Part shown: piece after piece, positions 33,901-46,067 of the stretch
Layout of the letters: each line of letters begins with the position of its first letter
Numbering within the stretch: position 1 is the stretch's first letter
Origin: Amanita rubescens
Lineage: Eukaryota; Basidiomycota; Agaricomycetes; Agaricales; Amanitaceae
Reading direction: 5' to 3'
DNA length: 64,000 nt
Assembly (NCBI GenBank): GCA_015039365.1
Contig: WION01000119.1
Span: 1 to 64,000 of the forward strand
Notes under the pieces: model-generated
Seen by the model: only the letters and a program-made list of their open reading frames with translations
What the model was told of the DNA's origin: nothing
Database searches by the model: none
Program-made: the position numbers and the translations under genes

Positions 33901-34688
33901 AAGAGGGAGAGTTGGGGAAGGTCCTTCATCCCGCTCTGTGGCCCGTATGACGGAATCGTTACCACTTGCTACCCATGAACCAACTCCTGTTTGTCTGCCA
34001 GAATATGCATACATACCAGTGGTTCCTACCGATTTGTCTTTACACGCCTATTACCAGTGTAGTCGCGATTCCAGAGAGTGATTCGTCTCAAATTTGCAAG
34101 GAAGCATGATGCCACGCACCTGTACAACGTTGAGGCTTCATGTGAGGGCATTAGCCGCATTACTGTCATCATGCTGCATTGGTTTGGCGGCGTTGTACCT
34201 TTAGCGCTCTTGCTGTTAGAGCTGCCATGCTATCACCGCTCGTCCATGCCTTGCAACAAAAATAATTGTGGCACAAACGGGCCAAATTGTTCGTCCCTGC
34301 ACCGAATAAACAAACCTACGTACGCGCCCCATTCAGATGAAATCAAGAGACACAAGTATGGCACTAAATGCCATCTAAATCGCTCTTAATAATTGGTTAT
34401 AGCGAGCACGAGGCAACTGCGGTCATCATTGTGAAATTCATTATGAAGGATATAATAGCAGTACCATGTAATAGACATGATATCGTACCTATGTCGTAGC
34501 TACGCACTGCCTCGAGATGGTTGCCAGGGTTTCAGGTCAGCTGATCGGCAGAGCCACGAGTGCGGTTCTCACAACAAGCTAGGCTTTTTCCGGTTCTGCG
34601 ATCTCTTCCACTACCGCCTCCGTATATTGGGCTGGTCCCAACCCATTCGCTCTTTTCCTCGAGTTGCTTTCGCTGGTCGATAGCGCCA
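33901..34688. other. Intergenic region
   Basis: 5' flanks of the thioesterase remnant and the membrane protein gene. A 103-codon frame at 34078-34389 is Cys- and Asn-rich but has no recognisable start context or domain; left uncalled. Confidence 0.4.
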
Positions 34689-37546
34689 ATGAACTCGATT
34701 ACAATTCCCAGCATCAATTTCTCAGGCCTGGACTACTATGAATGGCGGAGGAAGCTGTCGAGGGCGATAAGGGTAAAGTCACTGGTGAGTGTGCACGTCA
34801 TCTCCGGCATGTCTGGTCTAACATATCGTTCTTTTTTAGTATACGAGGATCACACTTACGCCGTTCACTCTCATTTACTTCCTGCTCGTCGTCCTAACAT
34901 GCATTGTCATGACCGCTTTGCAAGGGGTAGTCTACAACGACAACACTACCGGCGTCCACACGATCTCCCCCATCATCAGAAATGCCAGCTTGACCAACGC
35001 CCTGACGCTCAACGCTAACGGTGCCCTCTATTACTGCAGCCAAATCTCCTCCATGAACGCAGCTCAGTGCAACCTCATTGTATTGAACCAGACAACCAAT
35101 GCGACTGCGCCGGGAGGAGGATCCGGGTTTGTCCTCGCTTGGAAACGGAATTTGCGTGTACCCAGGACGTATCCGCCCATCGAATCCCGTCACCTTCAAC
35201 CCTCCGCCAAGTGGAGGCGAATGCTCTCCATCGATGACGGGCAAGTGAAGCGCAGGAGTGGTCCGACCCAAGTTCCAATACCAGCCAAATCCAAGTCTAA
35301 ATCTCCGCCGGTACCAGCACGGAAAACTCCCATGCGACTCGACATACAGAATTCACCGAACGTAACATGTGCGAAAGCCTTGTTATGGCTTGAAGGAGCG
35401 TGAGTCGTGTTTCAGTGTATATCGTAATTCCCGGCAAGCTAAAAATATATATCTGTATCCAGGCTCAACGACGAAAGAGCAGAAGATGTCGTCTTGCTGG
35501 CTTTTCAATTCTGGCTCTTTTCCCTCTCTGCGGTTGCTGTGAGTGTTTATCCAACCAGGGCGCCCACGTATTCTGACTCTGCTCAAGATCTTGACTGAAT
35601 CCTTGCCCCACCTCGGGGCCGCTTTCGTCGGTCACATTGTTGGTACAGGATGGGCTGCGGGGCGCATTCGGGTGTCGTACGACAATATGAATGTTTATCA
35701 AAATCAGGTCGTCACGGGCGCTTGTGGAGGTCAAGACATCATGGGGACTTGGTGGCAACTGAAGATATCCCACATGGTCAGTCCCTATATTTCCAAGTCG
35801 CCATCCTCTGGCTGAATGATCGAGCAGGTCCCTGTAGCGGTCGTCAATGGCATCGTTCTAGTGTTCATGTTGTTCTTGACCTACAAGATTTACGTGGTAC
35901 GTGCGAGAGTGTCGAATCGATCGATGATCAAGTCATCAATGATAAAACGTAGGACTACTCCAAGCAAACCTTCAATTCTGTGGGAGCAACACCCGCAGTG
36001 GAGGGGATCCTCAGGGTAAATTATCTTCATGGCCTTAAATTATCAGAAGCTCATCTTCAATAGATCGTCCTTCTTTTATCCGTCTGCTTGCATCTTACAG
36101 TGTTCTTTGTCATCGCTTCTGCTGCCGTGTGGATCAATAAAGCTACTACCGGCATATTCAGTTTTCTCGCATCGACCGAGAAGGGCTTCGTGGCCGCAGC
36201 CGCTCTCACAATCATCGTATGTCGTCTGCCCAAAATGATCTTTACGCTGCTAAATCTGTACCAGATGATCTTTCCATGGATGTTTGCTGTATGTCTATCC
36301 GATTTTATCAAGTACAATGATTGAATTGAGATAAACTAGGGCTGGGCCTGCGTACGACGAGAATGTCAATGGCGCTTCTTGGCCTTTTGCGTCATGTCCG
36401 TTTTGCTGATAACCATGTTCTCGACGATGTTCTGGAGCCCAAGTGAGTCATATCCCCTCTCTTACCATGGATTTATCTTAATCAGGATGCAGCCTATCGG
36501 TTCATCTTCACATCTTGGCCGTTTTTCGCAGCTCTTGGTATCGTGGCTTATACCCTGGTCGTCATCTCAACCATCCTCGCTGTCTGGTGTCGCTTCAACT
36601 TTGGTCAAGGATTTGCGCACTTTAGTGAGGACAATCATCCCTTCTTCCATTATTACAGCGCTGATCATGGGGGAAATCTCTAGTTCAAGTCAGTGAGGTA
36701 CTCGAGGACATGGACTTTCCCAACGTCGCCTTCTCAAAGGAAGGTGGAGCTGAAAGGGGAATGAGAACCATATCTGGTCAAGTACTCCAAATTCCTCCTG
36801 CAGCGTCCACCCGGCCCGCAAGTGGACTGCGTTCAATGCGATTCATGCGCACCTCGGTGTACTCGAACCATAACCTCGCGACGGTGAAACTATCTTCGTC
36901 GCAGCCGCTCCACTCTGATATAGTCAATACTACCCCGACGTCACCTACGTTCCAAAGGGGGTCAACCTTGACTGTGACTCAAAGGCTCCGCCGTGTGTTC
37001 GAATATAGAAAGTCAAACGTGTCTGGGTCCTCAAGTTTCGAAGGACTTTCTGTTCCTTCCGTACCTCCCGTACCCGCCCTTCCACCCGTTTCTCCCACCG
37101 TCCCTGCCGCCGTCGCTGCTGCCTTCCCTCCTCAGCGACCACCAAGCACGCAACCGATACTAACCCATCAAATCGCTCAGAAATCCCGGATGAAGTTGGA
37201 ACCTGTCCGACCTTCGAACCGGCCTCCGCCTTTGAAGCTCTCTCGAGATGACGATGCCTTCCGAGGGAGGACGAACACGGACAAAGATACAAAGCGGCGC
37301 AGCAGGAGCGTTAGTCTAGGCCGCGGGTCGCGCAGCGCACGAGAGCCGACTATAGATAGGTTGGAGCCATTGGACATTTCTCCGATGCCAAAGTCGGCCA
37401 AGACGAGACCGTTGCCTATTAGACCGTTACCGAGGCCTCCGGCTACGGCTCCGTTGACTTTGGATGAGCCGCCTAGTGCTGGTCCTTCTGGACTTGTGAG
37501 GAGAGGAGGTTTGAGAGATGCTAATCGATCTAATGACCAGTGGTGA
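34689..37546 (+). CDS. Conserved multipass (about seven-TM) membrane protein with long disordered tail
   Basis: Exon 1 is 34689-34784 and exon 2 starts at 34840; further exons follow to the stop at 37544-37546, with the join around 35125-35400 unresolved. Hydrophobic segments in order: LIYFLLVVLTCIVMTAL, FQFWLFSLSAVA-ILTE, VAVVNGIVLVFMLFLTYKIY, VLLLSVCLHLTVFFVIASAA, VAAAALTIIVCRL with IFTLLNLYQMIFPWMFA, FLAFCVMSVLLITMFSTMFW, and FFAALGIVAYTLVVISTILA. The loop between the first two is long and carries Cys and N-glycosylation sites, so it is probably extracytoplasmic. CRFNFGQGFAHF ends the membrane part. The last 275 residues are Ser/Pro/Arg-rich and low in order. I recall similar proteins across Agaricomycetes without assigned function; a receptor-like role is only a guess from topology. 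Confidence 0.7.
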
Positions 37547-38331
37547 TTCTTTGCAGTGCATATATAAATAATATTACCGTGAGAAAGAGATGTAAAGTAA
37601 CTACATATTACTAAGCGGATTAACGGAGCTGGATTAAACCCTCGCCTAAATATATGAACTCGTCCGCTGAGGATGATTCAATACTTCATAATGCTCCGGC
37701 CAGTGCCAGCGGAACAGTATGAATGGAGTAAGCAGCGGGACGCAAGGTTTATGTGATGGACTCGGGTGAGTACACGATACGTGCTTTCAGGTGCTTGCTG
37801 ACCCTAGTTTTGTCAATCGTTCAACTACTACTCCATCTCAACACCCGCCGTAGTGGGTACCCCCATGTCAACTGCTCGCTCAGCCTCGCTGCACGTCTGG
37901 CACCCACCCGGCCTCGCTACCGTACTGTATGTCCTCCTAGACACACACTGTTGTCACCGTACGGTCCGTATCAGCCTCAGTAAACTCGACTCGCCCTGGC
38001 CCCTGCCGTTCTCCTCTGCAGCGCCACCGTACTCAAGCTCGGCTCTCGCCTCCTCAACGATGCCCACCGCCCATTTTTGGTTTCTCAACTGCCCACCGAC
38101 ACCTGCCACTCACAAACAACAATGCTGGTGAGAACGCCGTTGAGCGGTATGCGCTGTTCCTTGTACCAGGCCAAACACGCGCCACCACCGCCACTTCCCA
38201 CTTCAGGTATGGATCCTCGCCGAGTTGTTGTGTGTACTACCATTGGTGGACCAGACGCGCCCACCGTCATCATCGTCATCATCCGCGAGCCGAATTCCGC
38301 CGCCGCCACTGCATCGGGAATGTATGACTTA

Positions 38332-39152
38332 CCGTATCGGACAAAATCCGGTTGTATGTAGAAATAAGAGAATGATCATGTCCATTCATCGTGAACCGCC
38401 GTGTCCCAGAGTGGACCAGCGTGTTCCGGCAGGAACCATCGTGATTCGTTTCGTGATCATGACCGCTGACGTAACACTCCCAAACTTGGCTCACCGGAAG
38501 TTCTACTGCGCGCGCTAGGACGGCTCATCGTCGACAACATTCGTATGACCCCAGCGATGAAGGGAGGGCGTAGTAGGCGTGCCAGGGAATGAGCCGGGGT
38601 CAGGTGTTCTGGAGAGGATTGTGGTCCATTTGTAGGGAACAAGAACGTCGATTTCAACGAATTGGACTTACCCCGGCCCAAGTCCGTTGTCGATTCAGGT
38701 GCATGGTCCTCCCAGTCTGCGGTACGAGCCGTCGGTGGGCGTATCTCGTTCCACTGCTAGTGCTGCTCCCAGTATGGTGTAATGTGTTTATGCCGCCCTC
38801 ACTCGCTCGCGGGAATGGGCTCTCAAGGTGCCAATAGCCCATCCCTGTCATGTAGACCAATGGTCACAGATCAATTGAAAAGCCGAGCCTGCCTCGAAAA
38901 TGTGCTATCGGAAGAGCTTCTCAGTTATAGCACCCGATGTGTTGTCTACCGGGTTTTGCAGGTACGTCCTGGTTCTACCCGATTTGTAAATGTGCCTAAT
39001 TCGGCTTATAGATTCACGACGTGGAATGGTGCACTTCGTTTCACCATGGGTCACGGAGGTTCACGGTGGTTCACGACGAATCACGGCAGTTCACAGTGGT
39101 TCGCGCCCAATCACGGTGGTTGGGCATTGCATCCGCATTTTGTCTGATACGG
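38332..39152. mobile_element. Candidate non-autonomous element with inverted-repeat ends
   Basis: Left arm CCGTATCGGACAAAATCCGG (38332-) pairs with the reverse complement of 39131-39152 at about 19 of 22 positions. Inside both arms lie GTGAACC/GTGATTCG-type units in mirrored orientation (38385-38470 and 39051-39120). The interior of about 770 bases has no transposase-like ORF. GTATGAC occurs just outside each arm but not at matching distance, so no clean target-site duplication is shown. The right end is 12 bases from the start of the 3.9-kb duplicated block. Confidence 0.35.
39051..39120. repeat. Period-10 tandem array, seven units
   Basis: Seven consecutive ten-base units of the form TCACGGTGGT: TCACGGAGGT, TCACGGTGGT, TCACGACGAA, TCACGGCAGT, TCACAGTGGT, TCGCGCCCAA, TCACGGTGGT. 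The period is exact with no indels. Confidence 0.85.
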
Positions 39153-39246
39153 ACCATCATAGTATGACAATTATGAACAACGTGACGTGTACAAGTCTTG
39201 GCGTAACTGATAAGGAGAGCTGAGCGCTCGCACCGTACCAGCAGCC

Positions 39247-42200
39247 ATGCCGTTGCGCATGGTACGAATACCACAAGGATCATGCAAGACCGATGCGCTA
39301 CGAATCACCCTCACGATGTCTATGCTCGCTAAAGAGCTGAGCAGCATATCTGTGTTCCCGCCTGTCGTCGCAGCGACATCCATATTGTTGATTATCCTTC
39401 AGACTGTCCAAGTGAGTAGTCGAAGCTAGCAACCTACTTTTTTCTTACTCGTCACGTCGTACAGAGCGTTGAGGTTGGTCTCCTTCTAATTTGCGTATGC
39501 TGGAATAAATTGGTTATATGATGTCCGTTTCTTTTCGACAGAACAATAGGGAAGCATGTGCAAAGTATGTACTTTGTTTTGATCATAGTATCTCGTATTG
39601 AGTAGTTCATACATATCGGTTCTTTACCAGTTTGGCTGAGCGCTGTGCACAAATGCTGCTAGACCTCAACGATATCATGCGAGATAAGTGGGAGATTGCA
39701 CCGCCTACCCTACTACGGAACTTGACGAAATATACCGAGTAAGATCATTTGGGACATAAATTCTTTTGTGTTAATGAATGCAGGACGTTGGGGGCAGTCC
39801 ACGATTTTATGAAAGCTCAAGCTAATGAGAAATGGACAAAACGACTATTCCGTAAGGCAAGCATTGAAGCGGCCCTCGCTGATTTCGACAAGAAATTAGG
39901 TGATTCGACACAGATGTTCCAAGTGCGTCCCGATGATCATTCTGAATATTCTTTTGACGAAAAAATGTTCAAGACGGCCATACTTATTGACATGATCGTG
40001 CCATCTCGAAAGACCGTGATGGATGTGTCCCGTCCTCAATCGAACGAGGATGAAATTTCAGCCAAACAAGACGTGGATTTGGTGCCACTTCCTGCTTATC
40101 AATCTAAGCAGAATACCCTCGACAAGCAATCCACCGCTTCTCCGCAATACGACCAGGAAGATGTTCAGGATGACACATCAAATGTCAGGCTGAGGATTGA
40201 AGACTCTGAAGATGCTGATGAGGTGTTAATATCAGATACAGTCCTTGAAGACCATGGGGTATGGTTGCATTCTATTACACCGACATGTCTAATCGGAAAT
40301 CTCGTAGTTCCGCAGGTATCACCAATCCCAAGTTAGACTCACCGGACGTTCGAAAGTCAAAAGCGGGTGGTTTGCCGATGTGGCCGTCGGGGAAGTCGAC
40401 GGCCAGTCTACACTTGTTAAATACTACAAAGGAAACTCAAAAAACGACGCAATCAAGGTAAACCTACGCTACCGCGACTCATGCCTGGAATCTGACGAAA
40501 ACAGACGTGGCTACACGATGTCAAAAATTTGCAAAATTTATTGTCAGTTTGATATCGTTCGGGATGAGTAATACATTTTGACAACAAATAGCCATCCAAA
40601 TCTTCCGCATATGACTGGGTATTCAGACGAGCATTCACCAACTCCATTTATCCTACTTTCAGACGGTACGCGGTCATGTTATATTTTCTCAGTGACTGTC
40701 CTGAACGGTCCTATGAACTAGTTCGGACAAATGCTGCTGATAAAATCATGAGTCGAACTTTGAGAAACGAAGGCGTAGCTGCTTGCATAAATTTGCTTGC
40801 TCGTTATGTACGTCGATTCTTATGGACCCTCGCTATACATTGTGACACAATCACCAGTACAACGACATCACGGTATGCTATCTCGATGCCTGACGCAGAG
40901 CATCACCAATAGACATTATCGTAGGATGCAACTGCATATATTCAACGCCAGCTTAACATGCCGGACAACCTCCTGCAAGTTTTTGTCGAAGTATGTGGAA
41001 TGTTATGCAATTCAAACCCAAATGAGTAACATCTTGCAGGAAACCAGCTACAGAGTTGGTGCGTCGAATACAATCGTAATGGGATTGCCACCCGCAAGAG
41101 AAGGGACGTCATATCGAAATTATGACCTTTCTCACTCGCTGGCACGAGCGATGTTGAACGTAAGCCAGAAACTACTTGTACCATATTTTCTTTCACATAT
41201 AATCATAGATGCTTCCGGGAGGGGGAATTGTGCAATGTATACTTGAGGATTACCAAGGTGGCTACTAAGTATTTCACTTCCTTAATTCACTTCTTAAGCG
41301 CTTCCAGACACAGCAACTGACGAAGATCCCCTGAAGGTCGCCCATCTGGTATCGCTCGCAAGATGTTTACTTTCCAACAAGCACTGTTCATCATCGCCTC
41401 TCATAACCAAGCTTCTACAGGACAAGGACGACGAATTTGAAGATTTCAGCGAGGGACCAAAGGTCAGCATGAAAGAACTTCGGCAACACAGTCTTGAAGC
41501 TGGCGTTCACGACTTTTTCTGGACTGAGATGTCTGATATCCCTGCTCACAAGTTCGCGGTCGGCGACTTTGGCTACGTTCCTTCAAACACTGCCTTTGGA
41601 GACTTCGTAAAGCTGGGGAACATATATTCAGATAATCTGGCCAATCTCCCCATTACAGCTCGCACATATGGGTCCCAGTGTTGCTTGGAAGACCGACTGG
41701 CCGGCGCCCAGCATGCAGAAATTCAAAAATATCCTTTGCCCCTTGATGTTTACGGGTAAGCAGGTCAACTCGCATCCTTGGTGATAATGACTTGACCGTT
41801 GCATCAGCTGGCCAATAGCAGTTCCTCGCGGTGGTCAGATCGATTGTCAAATCGAGCACAGCGAGCGCATGGGCGACACAAACGAAGCATGGGGCTTTCT
41901 GTCTAACCACGCAAAACAATTGGCCGGAAAGTTTAACGTTGCGCCGGAAGATTTGATACTCAGTATGTTTTAATTTTCAGCCAATTAGTCGGTGGAGTCA
42001 TGCTAACTCGTTATCATAGTAATCGCGGCGGGGACAAACCAGAACTTTGACATCAGGGAATTTGGCTATTTCGACCACCCCATATACCGAATGCCCACGA
42101 TGCATGCTCAACAATCTTATTATCCTACCTCTTTCATGAATCATACCTCTATGTCACCTTATTATCCTACCTCCTCTATGTCACCTTATTATCCTACCTC

Positions 42201-42381
42201 CTCTATGTCACCTTATTATCCTTTCTCGTCCATGAATCATACCTCTATACCAACGATCATGTACTTGTTAACATCACCCCGTTCCGACTTCGAGCCCTTT
42301 TGGAGCCATCAACCCATGTATGTTCCAAACACGCCGCTCCCGGAGCTGAATCATGGCTTGGTGCCGAGTATTGGAGAGTAA
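39247..42381 (+). CDS. MLKL-like protein: four-helix N-terminal domain plus degenerate kinase-like region, copy 1
   Basis: Many short exons: 39247-39411, 39465-39473 (nine bases, SVE), 39542-39564, 39631-39738, 39784-39922, 39974-40258, 40308-40457, 40505-40542, 40592-40665, 40722-40807, 40858-40872, from 40925, and more to 42381. Residues 35-170 form a helical bundle (VFPPVVAATSILLIILQTVQ, LAERCAQMLLDLNDIM, LGAVHDFMKAQANEKW, LFRKASIEAALADFDKKL) of the type matched by the MLKL N-terminal model. Then comes an acidic linker, and a region with kinase N-lobe features (GWFADVAVGEV, TLVKYYKG, W-HDVKNLQNL, HPNLPHM, PFILLSD) but no HRD or DFG. The C-terminal part has HKFAVGDFGYVP and a 27-base repeat expansion. 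Relative to copy 2, WVSW in the EGTWVSWRNYD motif is reduced and QFCWEDRP is QCCLEDRL. Function inferred as a membrane-acting or signalling pseudokinase. Confidence 0.72.
42118..42240 (+). repeat. In-frame 27-base tandem repeat near the C-terminus of MLKL-like copy 1
   Basis: Two exact 27-base units at 42160-42186 and 42187-42213 encode YYPTSSMSP, flanked by diverged units before (from 42118) and after (from 42214). Copy 2 has no such array at the matching place (52178-52230), so the expansion came after the duplication. Confidence 0.9.
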
Positions 42382-43523
42382 GCCGTCTCTCGCTCTCACT
42401 CACTTGCCGTTGATATTTCCATAGCTGTAATGGATTTATTGAATGGATAAGGCTATTAAAAGAGGACTTTGTAGATTAATGCAGACGAGCGCATTATTCA
42501 TGTAACGCTGGTGCGCCTTTCTACGTCACTCTCAGTCCTGTCTTAGTACAACTAGCTATATTGGATATTTACCCGTTTCACGCCTTGATAATATGTAACT
42601 TGAGTGTCGAGCCACGTAGAGTCCGGTGTAAGAAATTCACCATGACTTCAGGTACTCAGTAAGACTCGGCAAGAATTTGACGGGACAACGCATTTTACAT
42701 ATCTGCTACTTTACAGACTAACATACTTCGTTCACGTTGACTCAAGACATCCCACCCAGACTCACGGGAATTTCTGAAGCTTGAAGAAGATTTCATTCTC
42801 GATAGCATTCTTGCCGGGCTCAAGGATGATCTGTTAATTATGCAAGTTGTCTTTGTTTTCAGTTTAAATAGAAACAAAAACATACGATGTTTCCCGGCAG
42901 CTTCTTATCGAACCGGTGGAGATCTTGGCCGTTAACGTAGACCCTGCATCATGTCAAACCTTTGGTGCTGCAAATGGGGCAATAGCCTACAAATGAGTGC
43001 CGGGCGGCCCGTTGGTTGCAAAGTCCCAGTATGACTCGAGTCAAGGAGAAATCAATCACATAAAACACACCTTGTGGATTTCGATGCGCATACAAGCCCT
43101 GTGCATACAAGCCCTACGGAATGCATAAGCTCCACGCAGCGGTTTGCTTTGCCACCTCCCTAGCCAGATCACCCTGGAGCCGCTTGCTCTCTTCAGTCCC
43201 CCCAAAACGACATGACATGCATACTCGGTCCAGCAAGTTGAGAGACAAGGCATACGTGCGTTCCATTAGGCCCTTTCTCGATGAAAATCGTTTGGATAAT
43301 GTGTCTAGCAGCGTTATGTGTGGAAGCGGTTAAAGCGCCGAGCTTTCGGGAAATGACAAGCTCTTCAATCTTGTCCGTGGATTCTGTTGCAGAAAGAACC
43401 TTCAGTGCAGGATGAGCTTCCGAATCCTAACTTGTGCAACACTTTGTAGCGACAAAACATCGGGAGCGGCTGACATAATAGTACTGTTCCTAAAAGACCG
43501 TGAGAAAGCTTCAACTTTGAGCA
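42382..43523. other. 3' region of the duplicated block and thioesterase promoter
   Basis: Apart from the beta-trefoil remnant (42762-43095), no gene is seen. Right of 43095 the sequence is unique and leads into the acyl-CoA thioesterase start. Confidence 0.4.
42762..43095 (-). pseudogene. Small beta-trefoil-like gene, truncated copy in duplication block 1
   Basis: Matches the 3' exons of the intact gene at 52739-53354: DLYWFDKK-like exon, then ILEPGKNAIENEIFF ending at a TGA (42762-42764). About 50 bases that code for HLIWSNQKYIW in the partner are missing near 43030, and homology stops at about 43090, so the first exon is gone. Not able to give the full product. Confidence 0.7.
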
Positions 43524-45480
43524 ATGCTCCGGTGCCAGAAGGTTGCTCAAGGGCTTCAACGCCTTGGTGCGCAATGCCCTCATCGCAGAGCGTTCAACAC
43601 CACACCCGAAATTTCACATTCCCTCGCAGAAGAGAATAAAGATATTGCGTCGATGGACAAACTACTCCGCGTCGTCAGTGCGTCAGAAAACGATTTTCGC
43701 ATGGAACTTGGGGGTAACGTCTACATCGTTTGTTGGCACATTTAGGGGACCACTCGGATCCTAAATACCATACGTGAGTTTCAACAGTCCACAGATATAG
43801 TATAGCCGTAGTCTGATGATTGTTTTTTGTAGCGTAGTGCCGTTAAGGAAACCCATGCGATGGGCGGAAGCGCTATTGCTCAATTCAGTGCCTAACACCT
43901 CAGCCTCATCTGAGGGACAAGCACAAACTCAAATCGACAAGGAGCTAAAACACCCTCCGCGGCACATGAATGATTCATATTCGGAGTTTATCCTTCCTTT
44001 TGGTTCGGACCCGCAGTTGTTAGAGCAGTACACGAACGCTTCTGGAGGGATACGAATGGGAAAGTCAGTCGTCGAGATCTATCCGTGATGTCGTTTGACG
44101 AGGAGGGACGCCTTTAGGTTGATGGAACATCTCGATTCTTTGGCGGGGTCGATTGCATACAAGCACGTGTTAGGTCCAAGCGTGGAGACCTTGGGACAGA
44201 TACATGAACGAGGATTCTATATCGTCACTGCTTCCGTGGACAGGTTCGTGCGCGAGACTGAGTTTCCTTCAGCTTCTCAAATTTGATTTCTTCTTCAATA
44301 GGCTTGACATGCTCGTTCCGCTCAACCCAAAACGGGACCTCCGGTTAAGTGGACAAGTCATCTACACTGGAAATAGTTCCATGGAGGTTGCAGTCAAAAT
44401 GGAACACATTGGGACAAACCAGTCTGATGAAACCGTTTTGTTAGGTATATTTTCCACAATACGTACGTGCAGCTATTAACTGCCTGCCTAGGCCGGTTTT
44501 CAATGGTTTGCCGCGACGCTAATACGCGCCGGGCGTACAAGGTGAACCCTCTCGTCATATCAACACCAGAAGAATACTCTCTATCTGCCATCGGGAAACG
44601 TGAGTTCGTTCTGCGTACCCCTCCCCCCTGCTTAAGACATCATACGCAGATATGAAGGATAAAAGGCAAACTTTCGCTCTTCACTCCCTTTCGCGTGTGC
44701 CTCCTACGTCTGAGGAAGCAGCAGAGCTTCATGCTTTCTTTCTTACCTATGGACAAGAAGAAAGTGCAGAAAAAGAGGAGCGAGTATGGATGGGTGATAC
44801 GAGACTTGAGAAAACTATGTTGATGTTCCCTCAGGAACGCAAGTACGCTTTTTTTTTCTGGTTTGTTCGTGATTATGAAATCTTACCACATGGTATAGCG
44901 TCCACCAAAAGATATTCGGTGGCTACTTGATGCGCCTGGCATACGAGGTCCGTGTCATCGACATCTTCGTTCACATCTTCCTCTAACCCCAGAAGTAGCT
45001 CGGCTTTTCCAATGCAAGCATGTTCACAGGAGGCCCTGTCCGCTTCCTCTCTTTAGACGGGATTTCGTTTGCTCGTCCTGTCGCCATAGGATCGATACTG
45101 CGCTTGACTTCTCAGATCCTATATACAACGTCGTCTGAGCAGTTTCCCACCATAGCCGTATGTTTACATTTTTTCGAACCCAAGCACCCTCATTTAATCT
45201 TTGCATAGCACGTCGGGGTCAAAGCTAATGTTGTGGATGTAGCGACGGGCCTTGAACAAACGACGAATGATTTTCGGTTTACATGGTGCCAGGAGCATGG
45301 GACGAGCGCGGAATCCAAGACGCCTAGGAAAGTAGTTTTTAAGACGTACCAAGGTATGCGAGGAACCATTATGTGACGAACGTTCGAAATGTCTGACTCA
45401 ATACAGAGGCAATGCTGTGGCTAGAGGGGAAACGCGCTTTGCAATTGGGGGACGAAATTCGAGGGCGGAGAACGAAATAG
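43524..45480 (+). CDS. Acyl-CoA thioesterase, double hotdog (ACOT9-like), probably mitochondrial
   Basis: Starts MLRCQKVAQGLQRLGAQ, an Arg/Gln-rich amphipathic leader typical of mitochondrial import. After two short introns the body reads PLRKPMRWAEALLL, DSYSEFILPFGSDPQLLEQY, NASGGIRMGKLMEHLDSLAG, FYIVTASVDRLDML, GRFSMVCRDA (first hotdog), then SRVPPTSEEAAELHAFF, VWMGDTRLEKTMLMFPQERN, VHQKIFGGYLMRLAYE, LGFSNASMFTGGPVRFLSLD, VVDVATGLEQTTNDFRFTW and AMLWLEGKRALQLGDEIRG (second hotdog). Around ten exons, all joined with GT-AG introns. Hydrolyses acyl-CoA to free acid and CoA in lipid metabolism. Sits inside the interval between the two duplicated blocks but is itself single-copy and intact. Confidence 0.9.
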
Positions 45481-46067
45481 ACCAATCTTAATGTGTATTT
45501 AGTGAGTATATCTTTCATGATAAGTTCGTTGTACCGCCTCCTGGCGCTCGTGAAAGCAACACTTGCCTTTTTCGTTGGGTATTTTGGGCCAGTTCTGTGT
45601 CCGCGCATAGTCACCTAGCCGTAACTCAAACTCCGAGAGTTTTATGTTAAAATCGTTCTCTCTACTCAATCCTGCACAGTGACTAAAATTTACTCACGTC
45701 GCTCTTGGAGCCATGTACTGTTCACTAAGTGGCTGTTTAGCCCTATTTTGAGCAGGATGCGCAAAATAAGGCGAGAGCGGAAAAGGCTTCGTGGCCAGCA
45801 GAAGACGAAAATGAACTTCTAGTTATCCAATAAATCGAGTAAGATATTCGTTGGGTTGGACCAGGTAAAGGCAAGCATTATACTTGGGGACCGAAGCGAA
45901 GGTAGGAATCTGCAAGTATTGCTAGTGCACCAACCTATCACGATGAGAAACTGTCGTGGTCATAGAAAATAGAAAGATAATAATAGGTATAGAGTTGAAA
46001 CGTTGAATATCACCTTACTAACAGATCATCATCTGCGTAGCATCAGCTCACCTTCTCCGCAACAATC
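45481..46067. other. Intergenic region
   Basis: Thioesterase 3' flank and promoter of the next gene. Small ORFs here are antisense shadows. Nothing else seen. Confidence 0.45.

Larger units (their letters stand above)
37547..39246. other. Repeat-bearing intergenic region
   Basis: No gene is supported. It contains inverted-repeat arms at 38332-38353 and 39131-39152 and a period-10 tandem array at 39051-39120. From 39165 onward it belongs to the large duplicated block. Confidence 0.5.
39165..43090. repeat. Segmental duplication, copy 1 (partner 49213-53116)
   Basis: From CAATTATGAACAACGTGAC onward the sequence matches 49213-53116 with scattered substitutions and small indels, through an entire gene and its introns, the 3' intergenic part, and a converging second gene. 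Similarity fades at ACCTTGTGGATT (43070-43090). Exons and introns are equally similar, which indicates a recent DNA-level duplication. Confidence 0.92.

Noticed and set aside
33739..34014. Minus-strand ORF rich in Pro and Thr upstream of the thioesterase.
   Set aside because: It is a shadow in another frame of the thioesterase 5' exon, which reads SLEQTLQSLQSQPDADEWYE.
38332..39152. Possible target-site duplication GTATGAC around the inverted-repeat element.
   Set aside because: The two copies are at different distances from the arms (3 and 9 bases), so they do not form a proper flanking pair.
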